Shown piece by piece: positions 43,689 to 51,829 of a DNA stretch of 64,000 nucleotides. The DNA lies in contig NZ_JAQBOC010000049.1 of NCBI RefSeq assembly GCF_028288225.1, forward strand, positions 1-64,000, written 5' to 3'. The DNA is from Mucilaginibacter sp. (GTDB taxonomy: Bacteria; Bacteroidota; Bacteroidia; Sphingobacteriales; Sphingobacteriaceae). The notes below the pieces were generated by a model. That model was given only the letters and a program-made list of their open reading frames with translations. It was not told where the DNA came from and ran no database searches. Every line of letters starts with the position of its first letter. Within the stretch, counting starts at the first letter, position 1. Both the position numbers and the translations under genes were made by a program.

Positions 43689-45182
43689 ATGAAAAAACTA
43701 TTCAATATAAGTAAATATATTATTGGGGCTGGTGTAATTATCCTGGCTTCATGTAAAGTTGGGGGCGATGTAAACGTTAGTCCCAACCAATCGCCAAATG
43801 TTCAGACGGGTTATATGTTAAGCAGCTCCATACAGTTTTTAGGTGGCATAAACGGTGCTGGTTTAACAACCAATATCAACTCCTATTGTGGTGAGTTATA
43901 CTCGCAGTATATGGCAGAAACGTTTTATACTAACGAATCATTGTTTGCATTAAAGCAATATGATTATGCAACGTATTATACCGGCCCGTTACAGGATTTA
44001 AAAACTATTATTGCTACTAATACAGATGCGGCAAAGAAAAGTTTGACAACAGTTACTAAATTTGGTTCAAATAACAATCAGATTGCTTCTGCACGTATCC
44101 TTACCGCTTTTATTTACCTGACCATTACTGACAGGTGGGGAGATATCCCGTATACGCAGGCTTTAGGTAGTATAGCTAATGTTACCCCAGTTTTTGATGC
44201 ACAAAAGGATATATACGCTGCTTTGATGAAAGAACTGGATGAAGCACAAAATCAATTTGACAGCGGCGCTGCACTAACCGGCGATATTTTATTTAACGGT
44301 GATAACACCAAATGGAAACACTGGGCAAATTCTTTACATGCCGTTATGGCTTTAAGGCTTTCAAAAGTTGATCCAACTACCGGAAAAACAGAATATGCAA
44401 AAGCTGTAGCAGGTGGCTTAATGAGTTCAAATGATGATAATGCATCTTACGCTTACCTGGCCGCTTCAACTAACGAGAATCCGTATTATACTAACTATCG
44501 TAATGGTCGTTATGATTATGCGGTAAGCAGCTTATTGGTAAATACACTTAGCGGTCTTAGCGATCCAAGATTGGCGGTTTACGCTGCTCCAACCGCATCA
44601 AGTACATATGTAGGTCTGCCTTATGGTACATTTGGCGATGCCCTGGGTGCTTATGTTAAAGGTACCCGGACCAAACCAGGTAATATTTCATTAATTGGGA
44701 TTGGGGTTTCTGCACAGAGTTCACCAACAGTATGGACATCTTATGCACAAACATTGTTTACCCAGGCCGAAGCAGCTCATTTAGGCTGGATATCTGGTGG
44801 TGATGGCGCTGCTGCTGATTATTACAATCAGGGTGTAACTGCATCATTAACTCAAAATGGATTAACCAGTACAGATGCTGCAACTTATTTGGCACAAGCT
44901 TCGGTAAAATTCTCTGCAAGCACTGCCTTAAATCAAATACTGTTACAAAAATGGATAGCAGGATTTTTAGGTGATGGCTGGGAGTCATGGGCGGAATACC
45001 GCAGAACAGGTTTGCCCAAGCTGCTTGACCCTGTACCAGGATCATTAAGCCCGGGCCAGAACATTCCGCGCAGGCAACAGTATCCTCAAACAGAGGCTAA
45101 TCAAAATGCAGCCAATTACAACGCTGTAATAGCCCGTCAGGGTGCTGATGTTATGAATACCAGGATGTACTGGGATAAATAA
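43689..45182 (+). CDS. SusD/RagB-family nutrient-binding lipoprotein (SusD-like_2)
   Basis: Surface lipoprotein that closes over the SusC barrel and captures substrate. 497 residues, lipobox VIILASC|KVGG. The pattern ARILTAFIYLTITDRWGDIPYTQAL (about 136-160) and WKHWANSLHAVMALRLSKVDP (about 211-231) is the TPR-like core of the SusD-like_2 group. The C-terminal WESWAEYRRTGLPKL...PGQNIPRRQQYPQTE is the conserved closing motif. Full length, in operon with the SusC gene, followed by a terminator. Confidence 0.93.
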   Translation: MKKLFNISKYIIGAGVIILASCKVGGDVNVSPNQSPNVQTGYMLSSSIQFLGGINGAGLTTNINSYCGELYSQYMAETFYTNESLFALKQYDYATYYTGPLQDLKTIIATNTDAAKKSLTTVTKFGSNNNQIASARILTAFIYLTITDRWGDIPYTQALGSIANVTPVFDAQKDIYAALMKELDEAQNQFDSGAALTGDILFNGDNTKWKHWANSLHAVMALRLSKVDPTTGKTEYAKAVAGGLMSSNDDNASYAYLAASTNENPYYTNYRNGRYDYAVSSLLVNTLSGLSDPRLAVYAAPTASSTYVGLPYGTFGDALGAYVKGTRTKPGNISLIGIGVSAQSSPTVWTSYAQTLFTQAEAAHLGWISGGDGAAADYYNQGVTASLTQNGLTSTDAATYLAQASVKFSASTALNQILLQKWIAGFLGDGWESWAEYRRTGLPKLLDPVPGSLSPGQNIPRRQQYPQTEANQNAANYNAVIARQGADVMNTRMYWDK

Positions 45183-45200
45183 TATAAACCCGTTAGAATA

Positions 45201-45235
45201 ACTAATAAAGGCCACCAGCGGTGGCCTTTATTAGT
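45201..45235 (+). terminator. Terminator of the susCD operon
   Basis: ACTAATAAAGGCCACC and GGTGGCCTTTATTAGT form a perfect 16-bp stem with a 3-nt loop; the T-run is short (within CCTTTATT). Confidence 0.8.
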
Positions 45236-45293
45236 TTAAGAGAAATAAACAAGTAGATTTAAAGCTTGATCAATAAAAAAAGCCAAATACTAT

Positions 45294-45323
45294 TTGATTT
45301 TCAAATATTTGTACATATCTTTG
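45294..45323 (+). promoter_or_regulatory. Promoter of rpsU (TTG-N19-TATCTTTG)
   Basis: TTG at 45294-45296 and TATCTTTG at 45316-45323 with 19 bp between them. Transcription should start about 45328-45332, very near the Shine-Dalgarno hairpin, giving a short leader of about 25 nt. Confidence 0.7.
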
Positions 45324-45325
45324 GC

Positions 45326-45341
45326 CCTCCTTGAAAGGAGG
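45326..45341 (+). promoter_or_regulatory. Strong Shine-Dalgarno of rpsU paired with an anti-SD-like arm
   Basis: CCTCCTTGAAAGGAGG: the AAGGAGG Shine-Dalgarno lies 12 nt before the ATG at 45354, and the upstream CCTCCTT is its complement and equals the anti-SD core of 16S rRNA. Strong SD sequences are rare in this phylum. In Flavobacterium johnsoniae the rpsU SD is known to serve autoregulation by S21-depleted ribosomes. Whether the CCTCC arm is transcribed depends on the exact start site. Confidence 0.6.
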
Positions 45342-45353
45342 TATTTAGGAATT

Positions 45354-45545
45354 ATGATCATCATTAACGTAAAAGAAGGCGAATCATTAGATAAAGCATT
45401 GAAACGCTTCAAAAAGAAATTTGAGAAAACAGGTGTATTAAGAGAGCTTCGCAGTCGTCAGGCATTCGAAAAAAAATCTGTAACTCGTCGTCATGTTGTT
45501 AAACATGCTATTTACAAGCAAAATATGAACTTAGAAACTGTTTAA
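45354..45545 (+). CDS. rpsU: 30S ribosomal protein S21
   Basis: 63 residues: MIIINVKEGESLDKALKRFK, then a basic helical body with KKKFEKTGVLRELRSRQAFE. The ATG at 45354 is chosen because it matches the S21 N-terminus; an upstream in-frame TTG at 45294 lies inside the promoter. bS21 with bS6 and bS18 is known in Bacteroidota to hold the 16S anti-SD tail in a pocket, so this gene sits at the centre of the phylum's unusual start-site selection. The unusual SD suggests feedback control. Confidence 0.95.
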   Translation: MIIINVKEGESLDKALKRFKKKFEKTGVLRELRSRQAFEKKSVTRRHVVKHAIYKQNMNLETV

Positions 45546-45630
45546 TTCTTGTAAAAGAATTTTTTCAGATTTCTTAACACTATATTAAAACTATTTGTAC
45601 ATTCATTGTCTGGATGTTCAAATAGTTTTT

Positions 45631-46542
45631 ATGTTTTTAGAGCGTTTTATCCAATACATTAAGTTCGAAAAGCGGTACTCACCCCACACGGTATCTGCTT
45701 ATGAATCAGACCTGGAGCAGTTCATACGCTTTTTGAACAACCCGGATAAGGCCGGCATTGTTCCCGAACCAACTATTACCCATCCCAATCAAATAAGCTA
45801 TCATGACATCCGTAACTGGATGGTTGAACTTATAGGTCAAAAGCTTACGGCCCGTTCTGTAAACCGTAAAATGGCCACCCTGCGAAAATATTTTAAATTT
45901 TTGTTGCAGGAAGGAGTGCTCACCGAGAATCCATCGTCTAAAATACGCTCGCAAAAAATACCCAAAAATCTGCCCGTTATAGTTGAGGATGCCAAGCTAA
46001 CCCAGATGCTTGATGATAACGAAATATTTACAGATGATTTTACCGGCCAGCGCGATAAGCTGATCATTGAAATGCTGTTTGGGACCGGTATGCGTCTGGC
46101 CGAACTGCTGGGGCTTAAGGATCAGGATATTAATGATTATGAAGGCACCTTAAAGGTTTTGGGCAAGCGTAACAAGGAGCGCATCATACCTATCAATACA
46201 GAGCTGCGTATACTGCTGGGCAAATACCTGGAGTTAAAGAAAAATCAAAATTTTAATAACAATTCGGTAACATTAATCGTTACAACTAAAGGAGCAGATG
46301 CTTACCCCAAACTAATATATTTAATAGTGCAGAAATACCTCTCCAATATATCAACCCAAAGTAAAAGGAGTCCTCACGTACTTAGGCACACGTTTGCAAC
46401 AAGCTTGCTTAATAACGGAGCCGATTTAAATTCAATCAAAGAACTTTTGGGTCATGCTAACCTAAGCGCGACTCAGATTTATACACACAATTCAGTTGAA
46501 AGATTAAAGTCTATTTACAAACAAGCCCATCCAAAGGCGTAA
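45631..46542 (+). CDS. xerC: Tyrosine recombinase XerC
   Basis: Resolves chromosome dimers at dif. From the ATG at 45631 about 303 residues. The N-terminal SAM-like core-binding domain (FIQYIKFEKRYSPHTVSAYESDL) is followed by the catalytic domain with GTGMRLAELLGL (catalytic Arg), the Lys in VLGKRNKERIIP, HVLRHTFATSLLNNGADLN (His-Arg) and LGHANLSATQIYTH (His and nucleophile Tyr). Complete set R-K-H-R-H-Y. Location between rpsU and hpf is conserved in the phylum and argues for the housekeeping recombinase, not a mobile-element integrase; XerC versus XerD is not certain. Confidence 0.88.
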   Translation: MFLERFIQYIKFEKRYSPHTVSAYESDLEQFIRFLNNPDKAGIVPEPTITHPNQISYHDIRNWMVELIGQKLTARSVNRKMATLRKYFKFLLQEGVLTENPSSKIRSQKIPKNLPVIVEDAKLTQMLDDNEIFTDDFTGQRDKLIIEMLFGTGMRLAELLGLKDQDINDYEGTLKVLGKRNKERIIPINTELRILLGKYLELKKNQNFNNNSVTLIVTTKGADAYPKLIYLIVQKYLSNISTQSKRSPHVLRHTFATSLLNNGADLNSIKELLGHANLSATQIYTHNSVERLKSIYKQAHPKA

Positions 46543-46556
46543 TTCAAGGAGGAAAC

Positions 46557-46904
46557 ATGAAACTTACAGTGCAATCAATTCATTTTACCGCAGACAGGAA
46601 ATTATTAGATTTTATTCAGAAAAAAGCTGATAAGCTTGATACTTTTTATGACCAGATAATAAGTGGCGAAGTTTACTTAAAGCTTGAGAATGTGGAAGAT
46701 GAGGCAAATAAAATAACGGAAATAAAAATATTGTTACCCGGAAACCGGATCTTTGCAAAAGAGCAGTGCAAAAGTTTTGAAGAAGCAACAGATTTGGTGA
46801 TCGAAAGCCTTCGTAAGCAGATTGAAAAGCACAAACAGAAGAAAACCATTGCTGATGCCGCGGCCAAAAAGGCCATACTGATGACGGCGGATGATGATTT
46901 ATAA
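46557..46904 (+). CDS. hpf: Ribosome hibernation-promoting factor HPF/RaiA
   Basis: Binds the 30S subunit during starvation and promotes inactive ribosome dimers or blocks tRNA sites. 115 residues: KLTVQSIHFTADRKLLDFIQ, then the beta-alpha-beta-beta-beta-alpha fold with KLENVEDEANKITEIKILLP, and a basic helix ESLRKQIEKHKQKKT. Short form, without the long-HPF C-terminal domain. The start is preceded by AAGGAGG at 46546-46552, only 4 nt before the ATG, one of few clear Shine-Dalgarno sequences in the window. It ends the rpsU-xerC-hpf cluster. Confidence 0.9.
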   Translation: MKLTVQSIHFTADRKLLDFIQKKADKLDTFYDQIISGEVYLKLENVEDEANKITEIKILLPGNRIFAKEQCKSFEEATDLVIESLRKQIEKHKQKKTIADAAAKKAILMTADDDL

Positions 46905-46906
46905 GC

Positions 46907-46964
46907 CTGAAAAGGCCCTTTTTTAAGTAAAAATCGACGGGTTTACAGCCTGTCGATTTTTTTT
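46907..46964 (+). terminator. Terminator of the rpsU-xerC-hpf cluster
   Basis: A small AAAAGG/CCTTTT hairpin (46910-46923) is followed by AAAAATCGACGGG / CCTGTCGATTTTT with T8 (46929-46964). The second is the strong one. Confidence 0.85.
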
Positions 46965-46975
46965 GATAAAAAATT

Positions 46976-47004
46976 TTGTACAGGTTTAAATTTTTGTAGA
47001 TTTG
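46976..47004 (+). promoter_or_regulatory. Promoter of the tRNA-tuf operon (TTG-N18-TAGATTTG)
   Basis: TTG at 46976-46978 and TAGATTTG at 46997-47004 match the consensus with 18 bp between. A leader of about 135 nt precedes the first tRNA. Confidence 0.7.
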
Positions 47005-47146
47005 CAATCCCTTTCAGAGAGGTGCTAAGCACTGAAAAAAAAGTTGGGAATGTTCTTTAAAATATAAAAAAGCTTATTAGTTTTGCCGCTCTGATTTTTG
47101 AAACCAATTAAGGTTTTATAAAAAACGAAAAGCAAAGTAAATATAA

Positions 47147-47219
47147 GCCTCCTTAGCTCAGCTGGTAGAGCGACTGACTTGTAATCAGTAGGTCATTGGT
47201 TCGATCCCGATAGGAGGCT
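47147..47219 (+). tRNA. tRNA-Thr (anticodon TGT)
   Basis: Acceptor GCCTCCT / AGGAGGC, D-arm with AGCTCAGCTGGTAGAGC, anticodon stem ACTGA-CTTGTAA-TCAGT giving TGT, T-loop GGTTCGATCC. CCA is not encoded. Confidence 0.95.
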
Positions 47220-47285
47220 CTGTTTTTTTCGGAAGAGTAATGTTTAGCTTCAACTTTGGACATTGCGAATCCGGAATAAACAACT

Positions 47286-47366
47286 GGGGGGATACCAGAG
47301 CGGTCAAATGGGACGGACTGTAAATCCGTTGCTTCGGCTACGAAGGTTCGAATCCTTCTCCCCCCA
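47286..47366 (+). tRNA. tRNA-Tyr (anticodon GTA)
   Basis: Acceptor GGGGGGA / TCCCCCC, anticodon stem CGGA-CTGTAAA-TCCG giving GTA, a long variable arm (class II, TTGCTTCGGCTAC), T-loop GGTTCGAATCC. Confidence 0.95.
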
Positions 47367-47440
47367 CTGGAAAATTCCAGAATAGCTAAATTCTAAATTC
47401 TAAAATACTTTAGAGTTTAGAGTTTAGTTTTTGGAATTTA
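47367..47440. repeat. Iterated-word inverted spacer between tRNA genes (TTCTAAA / TTTAGAG)
   Basis: Left GCTAAATTCTAAATTCTAAA and right TTTAGAGTTTAGAGTTTAG are approximate complements made of 6-8-nt units, also framed by GGAAAATTCC and TTGGAATTT. It could fold in the pre-tRNA transcript between two tRNAs. Confidence 0.65.
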
Positions 47441-47446
47441 AAAAAA

Positions 47447-47519
47447 GCGGAAGTAGCTCAGTTGGTAGAGCGATAGCCTTCCAAGCTATAGGTCGCGAGT
47501 TCGAACCTCGTCTTCCGCT
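47447..47519 (+). tRNA. tRNA-Gly (anticodon TCC)
   Basis: Acceptor GCGGAAG / CTTCCGC, anticodon stem ATAGC-CTTCCAA-GCTAT giving TCC, T-arm GAGTTCGAACCTC. Confidence 0.95.
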
Positions 47520-47520
47520 C

Positions 47521-47622
47521 GGTTACAGTAGGCAGTTAGCAGTAAGCAGTTTGATTTAGGCAGGTAACTGTAAATGATAACAAGTGACTGCAAACAGAGA
47601 ACTAACAACTGCAAACTAAGAA
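47521..47622. repeat. Iterated-word inverted spacer between tRNA genes (CAGTTAGCAGT / ACTGCAAAC)
   Basis: Left words GGCAGTTAGCAGTAAGCAGT, right words GTGACTGCAAACAGAGAACT and AACAACTGCAAACTAAG. Degenerate complements of one another; no coding content. Confidence 0.65.
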
Positions 47623-47628
47623 CAATAA

Positions 47629-47700
<72 letters not shown>

Positions 47701-47773
47701 CAATAAAGAATATAGAGAGTAAAAGAATAACATTTTTAAGTATAAATTAACCTACAAATAATAATTATAAATC

Positions 47774-48961
47774 ATGGCAAAAGAAAAGTTTGACCGCAGT
47801 AAACCGCACTTAAACATCGGTACAATCGGTCACGTTGACCACGGTAAAACAACCCTTACCGCAGCTATTACAAAAGTTTTATCTGATAAAGGTTTCTCAG
47901 AAGCTCGTTCATTCGATTCAATCGATTCAGCTCCTGAAGAAAAAGAGCGTGGTATCACTATCAATACAGCCCACGTTGAATATTCAACTGCTAACCGTCA
48001 CTATGCTCACGTTGACTGTCCAGGTCACGCGGATTATGTGAAAAACATGGTTACAGGTGCTGCTCAAATGGACGGTGCTATCATCGTTGTTGCTGCTACT
48101 GACGGTCCGATGCCTCAAACTCGTGAACACATTTTGTTAGCCCGCCAGGTAGGTGTGCCTTCATTAGTTGTGTTTATGAACAAAGTTGACATGGTTGATG
48201 ATCCGGAATTATTAGAATTAGTTGAAATGGAAATTCGTGAATTATTATCATTCTACGAATATCCCGGAGACGATATCGCTGTAATTCAAGGTTCAGCTTT
48301 AGGTGGTCTTAACGGCGATCCTAAATGGGTTGAAAAAATTATGGAGCTTATGGACGCTGTAGATACACAGATCCCTATTCCTCCACGTTTAACTGAGCTT
48401 CCTTTCTTAATGCCGGTTGAAGACGTATTCTCAATTACTGGTCGTGGTACTGTTGCTACCGGTCGTATTGAGCGTGGTGTAATCAACTCAGGTGAAGCGG
48501 TTGACATCCTAGGTATGGGTGCTGAAAACCTAAAATCAACTGTAACAGGTGTTGAGATGTTCCGTAAGATTTTGGACAGAGGTGAAGCTGGTGACAACGT
48601 AGGTTTATTGTTACGTGGTATTGAAAAAACTGATATCCGTCGTGGTATGGTTATTTGCAAACCAGGTTCAGTAACTCCACACACTGACTTCAAAGCTGAA
48701 GTTTACGTATTATCAAAAGCAGAAGGTGGCCGTCATACTCCATTCTTCAATAAATACCGCCCGCAATTCTATTTCCGTACAACTGACGTAACTGGTGAAA
48801 TTTCATTAGCCGAAGGTGTAGAAATGGTTATGCCAGGTGATAACGTTACCATCACTGTAAAATTGATCAACGCTATCGCTATGGAAAAAGGCTTACGTTT
48901 CGCTATCCGTGAAGGTGGCAGAACAGTAGGTGCTGGTCAGGTAACTGAAATTTTGAAATAA
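47774..48961 (+). CDS. tuf: Elongation factor Tu
   Basis: Delivers aminoacyl-tRNA to the ribosome. 395 residues with G1 GHVDHGKTT (about 19-27), the switch 1 region EERGITINTAHVEY, G3 DCPGHADY (about 81-88), G4 NKVD and the domain 2/3 sequences of bacterial EF-Tu (TGRGTVATGRIERG; GGRHTPFF). It is codon-biased compared with its neighbours, as expected for a very highly expressed gene. Lies within a tRNA cluster, the classic bacterial arrangement. Confidence 0.99.
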   Translation: MAKEKFDRSKPHLNIGTIGHVDHGKTTLTAAITKVLSDKGFSEARSFDSIDSAPEEKERGITINTAHVEYSTANRHYAHVDCPGHADYVKNMVTGAAQMDGAIIVVAATDGPMPQTREHILLARQVGVPSLVVFMNKVDMVDDPELLELVEMEIRELLSFYEYPGDDIAVIQGSALGGLNGDPKWVEKIMELMDAVDTQIPIPPRLTELPFLMPVEDVFSITGRGTVATGRIERGVINSGEAVDILGMGAENLKSTVTGVEMFRKILDRGEAGDNVGLLLRGIEKTDIRRGMVICKPGSVTPHTDFKAEVYVLSKAEGGRHTPFFNKYRPQFYFRTTDVTGEISLAEGVEMVMPGDNVTITVKLINAIAMEKGLRFAIREGGRTVGAGQVTEILK

Positions 48962-49038
48962 GAATTTCAAAAAGGTTAATTGGAAACATAAGTTTGACTG
49001 TAAAAAGCAAACTTATGTTTTCTTATTATTAAATATAC

Positions 49039-49109
49039 ACGGGAATAGTTCAACGGTAGAATAGAGGTCTCCAAAACCTTTGATCAGGGTTCGAATCCTT
49101 GTTCCCGTG
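49039..49109 (+). tRNA. tRNA-Trp (anticodon CCA)
   Basis: Acceptor ACGGGAA / TTCCCGT with discriminator G, anticodon stem GAGGT-CTCCAAA-ACCTT giving CCA, T-loop GGTTCGAATCC. Located between tuf and secE as in many bacteria. Confidence 0.95.
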
Positions 49110-49128
49110 CATAAGTAAACAATAAAAA

Positions 49129-49323
49129 ATGGCAGGCGTAGCTGAATATATTAAAGAATCATACATCGAGTTAACTCAAAAGGTAACTTGGCCTACCTGG
49201 CGCGAATTGCAAAGCAGTGCCGTATTGGTGTTGGTTGCTGCAATTATTATAGCTATGGTTATTTTAGGTATGGACCAGATCATACAGCGTTTGATTACTA
49301 CATTTTATAATTCACTAACATAA
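49129..49323 (+). CDS. secE: Preprotein translocase subunit SecE
   Basis: Essential clamp of the SecYEG channel. 64 residues, single-span form: amphipathic helix with YIKESYIELTQKVTWPTWRE (about 7-26) followed by one transmembrane helix (SAVLVLVAAIIIAMVILGMD). Starts 20 bp after tRNA-Trp. Confidence 0.95.
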   Translation: MAGVAEYIKESYIELTQKVTWPTWRELQSSAVLVLVAAIIIAMVILGMDQIIQRLITTFYNSLT

Positions 49324-49339
49324 TACTTAGGAGATAGCG

Positions 49340-49882
49340 ATGAGTGATCAATTGAAATGGTATGTAGTGAGGGCCATCAGTGGTAAAGAGAAAAAGGTAA
49401 AACAATATATAGATGCCGAAATTAGTCGTTTGGGCATTACGCATTTGGTACCTCAAGTATTAATACCTACTGAAAAGTACTATCAAATGCGCGACGGAAA
49501 AAAGATAGCTAAAGAGCGTAACTATTTTCCGGGATATGTATTGATGGAAGCTGTACTTGATGGCGAAACCGAGCACATTATAAAGAATATAAATAGTGTA
49601 ATAGGATTTTTAGGCGATAAAGCCGGCAATGCTATTCCATTACGCCAGGCCGAAGTTAACCGTATTTTAGGTAAGGTTGATGAAATGAGCGCCCAGGGCG
49701 AAACAATGAATGTGCCTTATTACATAGGCGAAAGCGTAAAAGTAATGGACGGTCCATTCAACGGCTTTAGCGGTGTAATTGAAGAGGTTAACGAAGAGAA
49801 AAAGAAACTAAAGGTAATGGTAAAGATATTTGGGCGCCGTACGCCGCTTGAATTGAATTACATGCAGGTAGAGAAAGAATAG
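49340..49882 (+). CDS. nusG: Transcription termination/antitermination protein NusG
   Basis: Bridges RNA polymerase to Rho or ribosome. 180 residues: NGN domain starting LKWYVVRAISGKEKKVKQYI with FPGYVLMEA (about 74-82), and a C-terminal KOW domain (YIGESVKVMDGPFNGFSGVI, about 135-154). It is preceded by TAGGAGAT, a recognisable Shine-Dalgarno-like element. Same operon as secE. Confidence 0.97.
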   Translation: MSDQLKWYVVRAISGKEKKVKQYIDAEISRLGITHLVPQVLIPTEKYYQMRDGKKIAKERNYFPGYVLMEAVLDGETEHIIKNINSVIGFLGDKAGNAIPLRQAEVNRILGKVDEMSAQGETMNVPYYIGESVKVMDGPFNGFSGVIEEVNEEKKKLKVMVKIFGRRTPLELNYMQVEKE

Positions 49883-50013
49883 ATTTGAGATAGGAGATTT
49901 TAGATGTGAGACATCGAAAAGTCAAATTGATCAAACTAAATAATAATATAAAAACATACAGGTTTGTAAATAGGATAGGAGTCTCAAATCTCAAATCTAA
50001 CATCTCAAATCTA
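49881..50013. repeat. Iterated-word inverted spacer nusG-rplK (GATTTGAGATA / CTCAAATCT)
   Basis: Left: AGATTTGAGATAGGAGATTT, TAGATGTGAGA. Right: GTCTCAAATCTCAAATCTAA, CATCTCAAATCT. The same word makes up the rplL-rpoB spacer at 52285-52374, so two spacers in one operon share it. The middle and the remainder to 50076 show nothing else. Confidence 0.78.
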
Positions 50014-50076
50014 AAAACCTTAAATGTTACTTAGCTTCCACTTACTAACATTGAGTTATAATTAAAGTAAATTAAA

Positions 50077-50517
50077 ATGGCAAAAGAAATCGGTGCGATG
50101 GTAAAGCTGCAGGTAAAAGGCGGCGCTGCAAACCCGTCACCACCAATTGGACCTGCGTTAGGTGCAAAAGGGGTGAACATCATGGAGTTTTGCAAGCAGT
50201 TTAATGCACGTACCCAGGATAAACCTGGTAAAGTGTTGCCTGTTTTGATTACTGTTTACGTTGATAAATCTTTCGATTTTATCATTAAAACCCCTCCGGT
50301 TGCAATCCAGTTATTGGAAGCAACAGGATTAAAAAGTGGTTCAGCAGAGCCCAACCGTAAAAAAGTAGCCAATGTAAATTGGACACAGGTTGAAACTATT
50401 GCTAAAGATAAAATGGTGGATCTTAACGCATTCACAGTTGAATCAGCCATGAAAATGGTGGCAGGTACTGCCCGTAGTATGGGAATCACCGTATCAGGTA
50501 CGGCTCCCTGGAATTAA
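50077..50517 (+). CDS. rplK: 50S ribosomal protein L11
   Basis: Part of the GTPase-associated centre. 146 residues: VKLQVKGGAANPSPPIGPALGAKGVNIMEFCK with the Pro-rich hinge of L11, then the rRNA-binding C-terminal domain (KMVAGTARSMGITVSG). Full length. Confidence 0.98.
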   Translation: MAKEIGAMVKLQVKGGAANPSPPIGPALGAKGVNIMEFCKQFNARTQDKPGKVLPVLITVYVDKSFDFIIKTPPVAIQLLEATGLKSGSAEPNRKKVANVNWTQVETIAKDKMVDLNAFTVESAMKMVAGTARSMGITVSGTAPWN

Positions 50518-50546
50518 TTAATTTATATTAAAATCAGTTTAAGACA

Positions 50547-51245
50547 GTGGCTAGATTAACAAAAAATCAGAAAGTGGCACTCTCCAAAATTGAGGCAAAC
50601 AAATCGTATTCATTAGAAGCTGCATCAGCTTTGGTAAAGGAATTAACCTTAACTAAATTTGATTCATCAGTTGATATAGACGTTCGTTTAGGTGTTGACC
50701 CGCGTAAAGCCAATCAAATGGTGCGTGGTATTGCAACATTACCTCATGGAACCGGTAAAACTGTACGTGTACTGGTGCTTTGTACTCCTGATAAGGAACA
50801 AGAAGCAAAAGACGCAGGTGCAGATTACGTAGGTTTGGATGATTATATTGCCAAGATTGAAGGCGGATGGACTGATGTTGATATTATCATCACTATGCCA
50901 AGTGTTATGGCTAAGGTAGGTCGTTTAGGTCGTATATTAGGCCCACGTAACCTTATGCCAAACCCTAAATCAGGAACAGTAACTCCAGAAGTTGGAAAAG
51001 CTGTAACTGAGGTAAAAGGTGGTAAAATTGACTTCAAAGTTGATAAAACAGGTATCATCCATACCTCAATAGGAAAAGCATCTTTCTCTGCAGATAAAAT
51101 TTATGAGAACGCATTAGAAGTATTGCAAACTATCTCAAAATTAAAACCATCTGCAGCAAAAGGAACATATTTCAAGAGTATTCACATCTCTTCTACTATG
51201 TCACCAGGAATTGCAATTGAAACTAAAACAGTAGCGGGGATTTAA
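50547..51245 (+). CDS. rplA: 50S ribosomal protein L1
   Basis: Forms the L1 stalk at the E site. 232 residues from a GTG start (50547). It contains DIDVRLGVDPRKANQMVRG, LPHGTGKTVRVLVL and the signature LGRILGPRNLMPNPKSGTVT (about 131-150). rplJ starts 3 bp after its stop. Confidence 0.98.
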   Translation: MARLTKNQKVALSKIEANKSYSLEAASALVKELTLTKFDSSVDIDVRLGVDPRKANQMVRGIATLPHGTGKTVRVLVLCTPDKEQEAKDAGADYVGLDDYIAKIEGGWTDVDIIITMPSVMAKVGRLGRILGPRNLMPNPKSGTVTPEVGKAVTEVKGGKIDFKVDKTGIIHTSIGKASFSADKIYENALEVLQTISKLKPSAAKGTYFKSIHISSTMSPGIAIETKTVAGI

Positions 51246-51247
51246 TC

Positions 51248-51766
51248 ATGAATAAAGAAGAAAAACACGATCTTGTTCTTGCCCTTACTGAGCAGATGAA
51301 TGAATACGGTAACTTTTATATTACTGATACTTCTGATCTGACGGTTGCAAAGATCAATGACATCCGTCGTAAATGTTTCGAAAGCGACATTACGATGAAG
51401 GTAGCAAAAAATAGCTTGATTAAAAAAGCTATGGAGGCTGCAGGCGGCGATTATACTCCAATATTTGATGTATTAAAAGGTTCATCATCAATCCTTTTCT
51501 CAAAATCAGCAACTGCTCCGGCAAAACTGATCAAACAATTAAGGAAACAAGGTGACAAACCAGTTTTAAAAGCAGCTTATATTGATTCAGCGATATTTAT
51601 CGGTGATAACCAGATCGATACTTTGATCAAATTGAAATCAAAGGAACAATTGATCGGCGAGATAATCGGATTACTGCAATCACCTGCAAAAAACGTTATT
51701 TCTGCATTACAATCAGGCGGAAATATACTGGCAGGTGTTGTAAAAACATTACAGGAAAGAGGTTAA
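51248..51766 (+). CDS. rplJ: 50S ribosomal protein L10
   Basis: Anchors the L7/L12 stalk. 172 residues: NKEEKHDLVLALTEQMNEYG, then VAKNSLIKKAMEAAGGDYTP and a C-terminal helix for L12 binding (NVISALQSGGNILAGVVKTL). Starts only 3 bp after rplA, so the long leader that regulates rplJL in other bacteria is absent. Confidence 0.98.
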   Translation: MNKEEKHDLVLALTEQMNEYGNFYITDTSDLTVAKINDIRRKCFESDITMKVAKNSLIKKAMEAAGGDYTPIFDVLKGSSSILFSKSATAPAKLIKQLRKQGDKPVLKAAYIDSAIFIGDNQIDTLIKLKSKEQLIGEIIGLLQSPAKNVISALQSGGNILAGVVKTLQERG

Positions 51767-51829
51767 CGAACACCTTATTAAAGTTCGATATTAACAAACA
51801 AAAAGCATTAAAAGTAAAATTTAAATAAA

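Noticed and set aside
40479..45182. Polysaccharide utilisation locus
   Set aside because: Only the SusC/SusD pair is present; no CAZyme, sensor or SusE/F gene adjoins, so a full PUL cannot be claimed.
45631..46542. Integrase of a genomic island
   Set aside because: Although a tyrosine recombinase next to tRNA genes, its neighbours are core genes in conserved order and no att-like tRNA duplication is seen; it is housekeeping XerC.
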